DNA from: Hyphomicrobiales bacterium
GTDB taxonomy: Bacteria > Pseudomonadota > Alphaproteobacteria > Rhizobiales > JALURZ01
DNA: 28,487 bases
Direction: 5' to 3'
Assembly: GCA_027058735.1 (NCBI GenBank)
Contig: JALURZ010000122.1
Location: 1 to 28,487, forward strand
Position numbers and translations under genes: made by a program. This document shows, one piece after another, positions 16,390-22,749 of the stretch. The notes under the pieces are model-generated. The model was given only the letters and a program-made list of their open reading frames with translations. It was not told the origin of the DNA and did no database searches. Every line of letters starts with the position of its first letter. Positions within the stretch are counted from its first letter, which is position 1.

Positions 16390-16764
16390 CTAGTCGAGGG
16401 GCGTCACCGTCACGACCGCGAAGGTGCGCAGTTCGTCGTCATGCTCAAGAATGGAGATATACTCCCCCGGCCTGAAGACATGGCTGTTGAAACGGTAGCC
16501 CGCCTCGTCGTCGTCTTCGTCGCCGTCCACATCGTAGTGGAAGGCCCATGAACCATCCGGCTTGCGGATCAGGTGGCCGATCTGGTCGTCTTCGCCCTCC
16601 CAGAAGCGGACGACCCGGCAGCGCTCGCGGTTTTCCCGCCAGCTCGCGGCGTCGATATGCCCCTCGTCGTCGAGCGGGGCGGTGAAACGGTAGCCGCGCC
16701 GCGCGCTGCCGCGCGGAAAGTCGGGGTCGCGTGCCAGTTCGAGGCGGATCGTTTTCAGGGGCAT
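16390..16764 (-). CDS. Conserved 124-residue protein of unknown function
   Basis: A small acidic protein beginning MPLKTIRLELARDPDFP and GSARRGYRFTAPL, with Trp-containing segments (SWRENRERCRVVRFWEGEDD), an Asp/Glu-rich stretch (VDGDEDDDEAGYRF) and an ending like a small beta-barrel (PGEYISILEHDDELRTFAVV). I recognise the pattern as a conserved alphaproteobacterial hypothetical but know no function for it. It follows the universal stress protein by 33 bp on the same strand, so it is probably co-transcribed from the FNR-type promoter at 17698-17711. No signal peptide, no membrane segment, and one Cys only. Confidence 0.75.
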   Translation of the reverse strand: MPLKTIRLELARDPDFPRGSARRGYRFTAPLDDEGHIDAASWRENRERCRVVRFWEGEDDQIGHLIRKPDGSWAFHYDVDGDEDDDEAGYRFNSHVFRPGEYISILEHDDELRTFAVVTVTPLD

Positions 16765-16797
16765 GGTCGCAAGCCTCCGCCAGTCGGCCGGGTCGGA

Positions 16798-17640
16798 TCA
16801 GTTCGACAGCAGGACCGGCACGGTCATGTGGTGCAGGACACTGCGCGAGGCCCCGCCGAAGATGAACTCACGGACCCGCGAATGACCGTAAGCACCCATC
16901 ACCAGCAGGTCGGCGCCATGATCGGACACCCGGTTCAGCAGGACTTCGCCGACACCGATGCCGGCGGCCTGGGTTTTTTCGGCCGTGACTTTCAGGCCGT
17001 GGCGCGACAGGGCCGCGGCAAGCTCGCTGCCGGGCAGGTCGCCGGCGCTGTCGGCGTCGCGCTGCGGGTCGACCCAGACCAGATGAATCTGCCTGGCCCG
17101 GGCCATCAGCGGGATGGCGTCAAACACCGCGCGCGCGGCTTCCCGGGTCGCGTTCCAGCCCACGACCACCTGCTCGCCGATGGTCTTGAACTCGCCCGCC
17201 AGCGGGATCATCAGCACCGGCCTGCCCGCCCCCAGAGTCACCCGCTCGTCAAAGTCCGGTTCCAGCCCGTTGTCGCCCTGATGATCGACCTGGCCGGCGA
17301 TGATGAGATCGGCCTCGCGGCCGTGTTCAATCACCGCGTCGGCGATATTCGGCGTCAGCGATGCGACGTGACGCCACTCACCGGCAACGCCTTCGGCGCG
17401 CAGCGCGTCTTCGAAAATCTTCTTCGCCTTGCGCGATTCGCTCTTGTAGTGGTCCTGTTGCAGCCCCAGAAGATCGGGGGTCATGTTGACCTGGACCGCC
17501 GGGTGAATGCGCACTGCCGGCGCGACATAAAGACCGATGACATGCGCATCGTGGCGCCGCGAGATCACGGTGGCGGCGGACAGGATCGATGGCGCCCGGC
17601 CCACGTCATTCAGGGAAACCAGAATCGTCTTGAACGCCAT
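16798..17640 (-). CDS. Tandem-domain universal stress protein
   Basis: A 280-residue protein with two UspA domains. The first starts MAFKTILVSLND; its ATP-binding motif looks weak. The second ends with GAYGHSRVREFIFGGASRSVL, the G-x2-G-x9-G pattern of ATP-binding UspA proteins, followed by MTVPVLLSN. Such proteins support survival in stress or growth arrest, often under oxygen limitation. I chose ATG 17638-17640, preceded by GGAGG, over longer in-frame starts. An FNR-type site centred 64 bp before the ATG gives a predicted start near 17663 and a leader of about 23 nt, which fits an FNR-activated promoter well. The conserved 124-residue gene follows. Confidence 0.9.
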   Translation of the reverse strand: MAFKTILVSLNDVGRAPSILSAATVISRRHDAHVIGLYVAPAVRIHPAVQVNMTPDLLGLQQDHYKSESRKAKKIFEDALRAEGVAGEWRHVASLTPNIADAVIEHGREADLIIAGQVDHQGDNGLEPDFDERVTLGAGRPVLMIPLAGEFKTIGEQVVVGWNATREAARAVFDAIPLMARARQIHLVWVDPQRDADSAGDLPGSELAAALSRHGLKVTAEKTQAAGIGVGEVLLNRVSDHGADLLVMGAYGHSRVREFIFGGASRSVLHHMTVPVLLSN

Positions 17641-17697
17641 CGAAACCTCCATCGCGGTTGACGCCTGCAAGGGTTTCATGACCGCGCGCGGCGCGCC

Positions 17698-17711
17698 TTG
17701 ACCTGAATCAA
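17698..17711 (-). promoter_or_regulatory. FNR-type site for the universal stress protein gene, overlapping the regulator stop codon
   Basis: Plus strand TTGAC-CTGA-ATCAA, nine of ten consensus bases. It overlaps the TGA of the FNR-family gene (17708-17710). At -41.5 it would start transcription near 17663, just upstream of the GGAGG before ATG 17640. Confidence 0.75.
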
Positions 17712-18457
17712 TGAAGTGCGGGCAGGTCGTGGCCGGCAAGTTCGTTGAGCGCCGCGAGATCGGGCACCATAAAGTGCTGATGATCGCAAAGCCGGATCAG
17801 GTGCTTTGTGCGCAGCCGCGTGATCTGGCGGCTCACCGTTTCGATCGTGAGCCCCAGGAAATCGGCCATGTCGGCGCGGCTCACCGGCAATTCGAATGTG
17901 GGCTGCGCGGAGACCGCGCCGCGGGGGCACGGGGCAACGAGGCTGCGCCGGGCGATCAGGCAGAGGAAACTTGCAATTTTTTCCTGCGCGGTCTTGCGCC
18001 CCAGCACCACCATCCATTCACGCGCCGCATCAAGCTCCTGGAGGGCCTGCTCGAACAGGCGGTGTTCGAGACCGGGCGAGGACTGCAGGAGGGCCTCGAA
18101 ACTGTTGCGCGGAAAGCAGCACAGCTCCACGTCGCCGGCGGCTTCCGCGAAATATGTGTGCGCGGGCGAAAAGGCGCGGCCGAGAAAATCCGGCGCGAAC
18201 TGGAGGCCGACGATCTGCTGGCGGCCATCGGGCAGGGTCTTTGTGAGTTTGACCACGCCGGAGATCACATTGGCGAAAAAATCGACCGGGTCCTGATCCG
18301 ACATGATGACCTGGCCGGCGGCAAAACTGCGCTGGTGCGAGATCCGGCTGAGCGCAGCGAGTTCCTCGCGCTCGAGCGCGCCGCACACGGCCCGGTGGCG
18401 AATGGCGCACGCCCCGCAGCGCGCCCGTTCATTTTCGGCATTGTAAAGCGTTTCCAT
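17708..18457 (-). CDS. fnrN: FNR/FnrN-type oxygen-responsive transcription regulator
   Basis: A 249-residue CRP/FNR-family protein. N-terminal Cys14, Cys17 and Cys25 (C-x2-C-x7-C) plus a CC pair at about 113-114 supply the four ligands needed for an oxygen-labile [4Fe-4S] cluster, so this is a sensing FNR/FnrN rather than a cluster-less FixK. A cyclic-nucleotide-type beta-roll follows, then a helix-turn-helix with ETVSR (recognition helix SRADMADFLGLTIETVSRQI), the E..SR set that reads TTGAT half sites. The start is less sure: ATG 18457 fits FnrN length, while an upstream in-frame start at 18529 would add 24 residues. Its expected sites occur five times nearby, supporting the regulon. No FNR site lies close before its own start. 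Confidence 0.9.
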   Translation of the reverse strand: METLYNAENERARCGACAIRHRAVCGALEREELAALSRISHQRSFAAGQVIMSDQDPVDFFANVISGVVKLTKTLPDGRQQIVGLQFAPDFLGRAFSPAHTYFAEAAGDVELCCFPRNSFEALLQSSPGLEHRLFEQALQELDAAREWMVVLGRKTAQEKIASFLCLIARRSLVAPCPRGAVSAQPTFELPVSRADMADFLGLTIETVSRQITRLRTKHLIRLCDHQHFMVPDLAALNELAGHDLPALH

Positions 18458-18576
18458 GATCCCCGTTCCCGCAACAGCAAATATGGCACCTCGCCCTTGC
18501 ACGGCGGCCCGCGACGCATGTTCATTCACTGCTTATCTGGGGTTATTGGCGCCCGTGCGCAAGCCATGGCACCACC

Positions 18577-18601
18577 GCACAATGTCGCACGGACAATGTG
18601 C
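18577..18601. promoter_or_regulatory. Inverted repeat upstream of the FNR-family gene
   Basis: GCACAATGTC (18577-18586) and GACAATGTGC (18592-18601) are reverse complements at nine of ten positions with a 5-bp spacer. The dyad lies about 120-145 bp upstream of the regulator start. It does not fit the FNR consensus, and I cannot name the binding factor. Confidence 0.4.
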
Positions 18602-18638
18602 CGCAGCGCGCAGGCCGGACGGTTTCGAAAGGGGGAGA

Positions 18639-18752
18639 GTGGGTGACGAGCCCCCGGGAAGTGGGGATAGAAAAGGGGGTGCCGGTCACATGTTGGCGGT
18701 GCGCCGGCTGCTCGCCACCCACCCGATTCGCCATGCGCGTTGCGAGGCGAAT
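18639..18752. ncRNA. Possible structured RNA or leader segment of unknown identity
   Basis: A long-range stem pairs 18639-18650 (GTGGGTGACGAG) with 18711-18722 (CTCGCCACCCAC), 11 of 12 positions. It encloses CCCCC/GGGGG (18651-18655 with 18675-18679) and a GGCG-GTG-CGCC hairpin (18695-18705). A further 7-bp hairpin, ATTCGCC/GGCGAAT, follows at 18726-18752. Together these could form a three-way junction plus a hairpin. GC-rich DNA folds easily by chance, I recognise no known RNA family, and neither strand has a clear promoter or terminator. This is a candidate only. Confidence 0.25.
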
Positions 18753-18803
18753 GCCGTTTGATGGCACGCGCGGTACTATTACAGGGCTTTGCCCGGTCGG
18801 GCA

Positions 18804-18817
18804 TTGATCCAGATCAA
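18804..18817 (+). promoter_or_regulatory. Perfect FNR-type site, distal
   Basis: TTGAT-CCAG-ATCAA matches the consensus at all ten bases. Its centre (18810.5) is 36 bp upstream of a second, degenerate site. If the start near 18888 is right, this site sits at about -77.5 for the kinase gene. It may also act on the regulator gene to the left, though that is over 340 bp away. Confidence 0.75.
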
Positions 18818-18839
18818 CTGCCCTTCGGCCGGCCCGGTT

Positions 18840-18881
18840 TTGAGCAAGGTCAATCGGCTGCGCGGACAGGCGCGTTATGAT
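18840..18881 (+). promoter_or_regulatory. Proximal FNR-like site with -10 element
   Basis: TTGAG-CAAG-GTCAA (18840-18853, eight of ten bases) is centred at 18846.5. TATGAT at 18876-18881 matches TATAAT at five of six bases. Together they place transcription start near 18888, putting the site exactly at -41.5, the class II activator position. Confidence 0.55.
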
Positions 18882-18916
18882 TGTCCGGAACGCGAGATGA
18901 TTGTCCGGAACGCGAG
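18877..18916 (+). repeat. Perfect 20-bp tandem duplication in the leader
   Basis: The unit at 18877-18896 (ATGATTGTCC...GCGAG) is repeated without change at 18897-18916, immediately before the ribosome site and ATG 18926. The first copy overlaps the -10 element; the second supplies the GAG of the ribosome site. Exact identity suggests a recent duplication or selection for a repeated site. Confidence 0.9.
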
Positions 18917-18925
18917 GGGCACGCA

Positions 18926-20518
18926 ATGAACACGGCCAACAGGCCCCCGGCCGCAACCAGCGGCGATCAGGGCGAGGTGATCGCATTCCTGCGCGATCCG
19001 CTGTCCCATGGTCCCGGCGTGCGCGAGGTCGGGGAAATCGAAACCCACGGCGCGCTCGTCTTTCTCGCCGGACAGGACGTGTACAAGATAAAAAAGGCCG
19101 TGCGCCTTGCCTATCTCGACTTTTCGACCCTGGCCAGACGCCGGCGCGCCTGCCTGCGGGAAATCGAAATCAACCGCCCCGCCGCGCCGATGATCTATCG
19201 CGATGCGCTCCCCATCACCCGGGAAAAGGACGGACGCATCGCGTTTGCGGGAAAAGGCAGGGTGATCGAATGGGCGGTTCACATGACGCGCTTCGAGCAG
19301 GACCGGATCCTGGATCGTCTGGCGGGCTGCGGCCCGCTGCCCGACCGGCTCGCCGAGGGCCTCGCGGACCGCGTCGCGCGCTGGCATCGTCGCGTGGGGC
19401 CTGTGCGGGTCGAAGACGGCGATCTGCGCATGAAGGCGATTGTGGACAATCTCGCCGCGCGCTTCGGTGCGGCCCGGGACACTCCCGCTGTTGCCGGCGC
19501 CGGTCAGCTTGCCGAACGGCTCGAACGGCAATGGCACCGCGTGCGCGGGCTTCTCGCCGAGCGCGGCGCGAACGGCCATGTGCGCCGCTGCCACGGCGAT
19601 CTCCACCTCAACAATATCGTCGTGATTGACGATCAGCCGGTGCTGTTCGACGCTATCGAGTTCGATGAAACCCTGGCGACGATCGATGTGCTGTATGATC
19701 TGGCGTTCCTGCTGATGGATCTGGGGCGCGCGCGCCAGCGCCGCGCCGCCAGCCGGGTGTTCAATCGCTATTTGCAGCGGGCAGGGGACCTGGACGATCT
19801 GCGCGGGCTGGCGGCGCTGCCGCTGTTTCTGGCCTGCCGCGCCGGGGTGCGCGCCATGGTGGCGCTGGATCGCGCCGCGCAGGAGCGTGCGGGCCGGCGC
19901 GATGAGGCGCGCCGCGCCGCGCGCGGCTATCTCGAGGCGGCGCGCGATTTTCTCAATCCCGAACCGGCGCTGCTCGTAGCCATCGGCGGGTTTTCGGGAA
20001 CCGGCAAGACGACACTGGCCCGCTCGCTGGCGCCGCTGTTGATGCAGGGGCCGGGCGCGCTGCATCTCAGAAGCGATGTCGAACGCAAGATGTTGGCCGG
20101 GGTCGATGAATTCACCCGGCTCGATGCGGCGCATTATACGGACCGGTCCAGCGTGGATGTCTATGAGCGGCTGGCGCTGAAAGCGAAGACCGCGCTCGGG
20201 GCCGGGCACCGGGTGATCGTCGATGCGGTGTTCTCGGCGCGCGGGGAACGCGACAGGATGGCCGCCGTTGCGCGCGAAGCCGGCGCCGCCTTCACCGGGC
20301 TCTGGCTGACAACCGGGCGCGACGAACTCGTGCGCCGCGTCGCGGCGCGCCGCGCCGATGCCTCCGATGCGACCGCGCGCGTGGTGCGCGCCCAGATCGC
20401 GCGTGGCGCGGGCGCGGTTTCCTGGCGCGAGATCGACGCCGGGGGCGATGCCCGGGACACCCTGGAACGGGCCGCGGCGGCGCTGGCTATTCCCGGTCCA
20501 GCGCGTTCAGGGCGCTGA
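18926..20518 (+). CDS. Two-domain APH-like phosphotransferase / P-loop kinase
   Basis: A 530-residue protein. The N-terminal half resembles aminoglycoside-phosphotransferase-fold kinases: VYKIKKAV near residue 52 and the catalytic-loop-like CHGDLHLNNIVV near 222, followed by DAIEFDE. The C-terminal half has a Walker A motif, GFSGTGKTTLAR, near 353, and LRSDVERK, as in small-molecule kinases. Similar two-domain proteins are widespread; mycobacterial Rv2004c, in the hypoxia DosR regulon, has this layout. The substrate is unknown and antibiotic resistance should not be assumed. ATG 18926 follows GAGGGG; an in-frame TTG at 18881 lies in the tandem repeat and is unlikely. FNR-type sites upstream imply low-oxygen expression. 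Its 3' end overlaps the convergent hemerythrin gene by 32 bp. Confidence 0.8.
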   Translation: MNTANRPPAATSGDQGEVIAFLRDPLSHGPGVREVGEIETHGALVFLAGQDVYKIKKAVRLAYLDFSTLARRRRACLREIEINRPAAPMIYRDALPITREKDGRIAFAGKGRVIEWAVHMTRFEQDRILDRLAGCGPLPDRLAEGLADRVARWHRRVGPVRVEDGDLRMKAIVDNLAARFGAARDTPAVAGAGQLAERLERQWHRVRGLLAERGANGHVRRCHGDLHLNNIVVIDDQPVLFDAIEFDETLATIDVLYDLAFLLMDLGRARQRRAASRVFNRYLQRAGDLDDLRGLAALPLFLACRAGVRAMVALDRAAQERAGRRDEARRAARGYLEAARDFLNPEPALLVAIGGFSGTGKTTLARSLAPLLMQGPGALHLRSDVERKMLAGVDEFTRLDAAHYTDRSSVDVYERLALKAKTALGAGHRVIVDAVFSARGERDRMAAVAREAGAAFTGLWLTTGRDELVRRVAARRADASDATARVVRAQIARGAGAVSWREIDAGGDARDTLERAAAALAIPGPARSGR

Positions 20519-21035
20519 GGGCGGGAAACCGCATGGCTTTCTCGCCGATGGCGAAGTCGCCGCCGATGCGCGCCGAACGCTTGTCGATATCGCGCCAGTC
20601 CTCGTCCTTGAGGTAGCGTTTCGCCAGCGGGAAGAAGACCTCTTCCTCGTGCGCCATGTGCTGGCGTTCCGATTCGATGAAGCGGCGCGCCAGGCGGACG
20701 AAATGGTCGCGCGGCACGTTGAGCTCCAGCAGCGAATTGATCACCGCGTGGGCGAATTTCTGCAACTGGTCCGACAGAGCGGCGTGCGCCGCGCCGAGAT
20801 CGGCGGTCAGCGCGGCGGCGTCGCCGGCGCGCTTTTTCAGCGTGTCGAGCACCAGATTTTCCCGCGGGTGGTGGGACAGATCGGGATAGGTCAGGAAAAA
20901 ATCGATGATCTCCTTGATGAGATCGTAATCCGTCTGACTGGCGCGCTCGAAATTCGTGACTTCGCGGTCCAGCAGGTCCAGCAGCCGGTCCATGATGACA
21001 TGCTCGGAGCGCAAGGTATCTATCGCCGCACTCAT
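20487..21035 (-). CDS. Hemerythrin HHE-domain protein (second)
   Basis: A 182-residue helical protein with hemerythrin ligands: EH at 11-12, HHPREN at 55-60, His84, and HMAHEEEVFFPLAKRYL starting at 126. The set fits a non-haem diiron centre in the YtfE/HHE group, which sense or buffer oxygen, NO or iron-sulfur damage. It is not closely similar to the hemerythrin at 15799-16377. I chose ATG 21035, preceded by GGAGG, over the longer in-frame start at 21077. It is divergent from hemN, and the FNR-type site 21119-21132 would start its transcription near 21084 at the -41.5 spacing. Its tail overlaps the convergent kinase gene by 32 bp. Confidence 0.85.
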   Translation of the reverse strand: MSAAIDTLRSEHVIMDRLLDLLDREVTNFERASQTDYDLIKEIIDFFLTYPDLSHHPRENLVLDTLKKRAGDAAALTADLGAAHAALSDQLQKFAHAVINSLLELNVPRDHFVRLARRFIESERQHMAHEEEVFFPLAKRYLKDEDWRDIDKRSARIGGDFAIGEKAMRFPALSALNALDRE

Positions 21036-21118
21036 GAACGGACCTCCGCAAAAACCGAATTCGCGCAAAATTCCCATTTTCCGCGGACCAAGCCTAGCGG
21101 AAAAATTGCGGACCGACG

Positions 21119-21132
21119 TTGACTCAGATCAA
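21119..21132. promoter_or_regulatory. FNR-type site shared by divergent hemerythrin and hemN genes
   Basis: TTGAC-TCAG-ATCAA, nine of ten consensus bases. At -41.5 it would start hemN near 21167 (33-nt leader, AGGAG at 21188-21192) and the hemerythrin near 21084 (TAGGCT at -10 on the minus strand, 49-nt leader). Either or both could be activated. Confidence 0.75.
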
Positions 21133-21200
21133 TTGGGACCGTGCCGATCCGTGCAAATCTGCAGACGCACGGACTGCAAGTGGCGCAGGAGTGGGGATTG

Positions 21201-22553
21201 ATGGACAACGCATTGAGGGCATATGCGCTGCGCGATGTGCCGCGCTATACCAGCTATCCGACGGCGGTGCGGTTTGCCGAGGGTTTCGCCCATCGTACCT
21301 GGCGCGGCTGGCTCGCCCGGCTGGGCGCGGCGCGGCGGCTGTCGCTTTATGTGCACATTCCGTTTTGCCGCCAGTTGTGCTGGTACTGCGGCTGCCACAC
21401 GAGCGTTACCGGCGATCGCGCGCGCGCGCGCGCCTATGCGGGCACCCTGATCGCGGAAATCGAAAGCACCGGGCGCCTGAGCGCGGGAGCGTCCGGGCGC
21501 GTCGCGCATCTTCATTTCGGCGGCGGCTCGCCGACCTGTCTCGAAGACGAAGGCCTGCAGGCGATCCTCGGCGCCATCGAGCGCAGCTTCGGGTTTGCCG
21601 GCAATGCGCAGATCGCGATCGAGATCGACCCGCGCACCATGGGCGCGGGCCGCGCGGCGCGGCTTGCGGCCATGGGGGTGACACGCGCCAGCCTCGGGGT
21701 TCAGGATTTCGACCGGCGGGTGCAGCGCAAGATCAACCGGGTGCAGCCGTTCGCGATGGTGGAGGGCTGTGTCGCGGAGCTGCGCGCGGCGGGCGTGGAG
21801 GCGATCGGTTTCGACCTGATGTACGGGCTGCCCGGGCAGACATCGCGCAGTGTCGTGCATTCGGCGCGGCTTGCCGCGTCCCTGCGCCCGGACCGGATCG
21901 CGGTATTCGGTTATGCCCATGTGCCATGGTTCAAGAAGCACCAGCAGATGATCCGCGATGCCGATCTGCCCGGTGCCGGGGAGCGCTTCGATCAGGCGCG
22001 CGCGATCGGCGCGATTCTGGCGCGGGCCGGATACCGGGCGATCGGGCTCGATCATTTCGCCCTGCCCGACGATGCCATGGCGCGGGCCGCCGAACAGGGC
22101 GTGTTGCGGCGCAATTTTCAGGGCTACACCGTCGATCCGGCCGATGCGCTGATCGGGTTCGGCGCATCCGCCATCAGCGCCCTGCCGCAGGGCTATGTGC
22201 AAAACGTCCGCGATATCAAAAGCTGGAGCGAGCGGATTGCAGGCTCGCATTGCGCCGTTGAGCGCGGTCTTGTGCTCACCGCCGATGACCGCATGCGCGC
22301 CCACATCATCGAACGCCTGATGTGCGACCTGGCTGTCGATGCACACGCCATCGCGCGCGTGCACGGGTTCGACCCCGCCGTTCTGGACGGGGCATTCGCG
22401 CGCCTTCGACCGCTCCAGGCCGACGGTCTCGTGGAGGTGCGTGGGCATCGGGTCAGCGTGCCCGAACGCCACCGGCCGTTCCTGCGCACCGTCGCGGCCG
22501 CGTTCGATGCGTATTTCGTCGAGGCCGGAGGACGCCATGCCCGGGCTGTGTGA
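21201..22553 (+). CDS. hemN: Oxygen-independent coproporphyrinogen III oxidase
   Basis: A 450-residue radical-SAM enzyme that converts coproporphyrinogen III to protoporphyrinogen IX without oxygen, in cytoplasmic haem synthesis. The SAM cluster motif is HIPFCRQLCWYCGC, with Cys56, Cys60 and Cys63 (C-x3-C-x2-C) at almost the E. coli HemN positions. FGGGSPT, GFDLMYGLPGQT, the KHQQMI stretch and the GFGASAIS/GYVQN segment separate true HemN from HemW. ATG 21201 is preceded by AGGAG; an earlier in-frame start at 21141 lies inside the predicted promoter. It is activated by the FNR-type site at 21119-21132, by inference. It lies upstream of the cbb3 oxidase genes, which need haem under low oxygen. 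A (CG)7 tract is at 21417-21430. Confidence 0.95.
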   Translation: MDNALRAYALRDVPRYTSYPTAVRFAEGFAHRTWRGWLARLGAARRLSLYVHIPFCRQLCWYCGCHTSVTGDRARARAYAGTLIAEIESTGRLSAGASGRVAHLHFGGGSPTCLEDEGLQAILGAIERSFGFAGNAQIAIEIDPRTMGAGRAARLAAMGVTRASLGVQDFDRRVQRKINRVQPFAMVEGCVAELRAAGVEAIGFDLMYGLPGQTSRSVVHSARLAASLRPDRIAVFGYAHVPWFKKHQQMIRDADLPGAGERFDQARAIGAILARAGYRAIGLDHFALPDDAMARAAEQGVLRRNFQGYTVDPADALIGFGASAISALPQGYVQNVRDIKSWSERIAGSHCAVERGLVLTADDRMRAHIIERLMCDLAVDAHAIARVHGFDPAVLDGAFARLRPLQADGLVEVRGHRVSVPERHRPFLRTVAAAFDAYFVEAGGRHARAV

Positions 22554-22737
22554 CGCCGGCATCGGGCGCACCGGCGCGCGTGCGACCAATCCACGCAGCC
22601 CCTTTGCAGGGCCGTGCCGCGTCTGCAAGAAGCTGGCGGAACGGCGCGCGGGTGCGGGGCACCCAATCGTTTCTGTCTCGAACCCGAATCGGCTAACATC
22701 GGCTTTCAATACACGCTTTGCGTGTGTGTGGGCCTGA
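22537..22737 (+). CDS. Possible 66-residue small protein after hemN
   Basis: An open frame starting ATG 22537, 17 bp inside the end of hemN, with a strong ribosome site (GGAGG, 5 nt spacing) and ending at TGA 22735-22737, 12 bp before ccoN. It contains GPCRVCKKLAERR. The first half uses codons like neighbouring genes; the second half, with CTA, ACA, TCT and ACA, does not, so it may be random after about residue 42. I know no family for it. It is either a short coupled gene or chance readable intergenic sequence. Confidence 0.25.
   Translation: MPGLCDAGIGRTGARATNPRSPFAGPCRVCKKLAERRAGAGHPIVSVSNPNRLTSAFNTRFACVWA
22711..22725 (+). promoter_or_regulatory. Small hairpin before ccoN
   Basis: ACACGC-TTT-GCGTGT forms a perfect 6-bp stem, 10 to 20 nt before the ribosome site of ccoN. 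It has no T-run. It could affect message stability or translation, or be incidental. Confidence 0.25.
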
Positions 22738-22749
22738 CAAGAGGGCGGC

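Noticed and set aside
18643..18807. 54-codon frame with CWRCAGC between the FNR gene and the kinase gene
   Set aside because: It has a possible GTG start and purine-rich leader, but codon use (ATA, AGG, CGA, ACA) is unlike the neighbours, no family is known to me, and the stop falls inside an FNR site.
21417..21430. (CG)7 tract in hemN as a phase-variation tract
   Set aside because: It encodes a normal Arg/Ala segment, is short, and similar GC runs occur elsewhere in the window.
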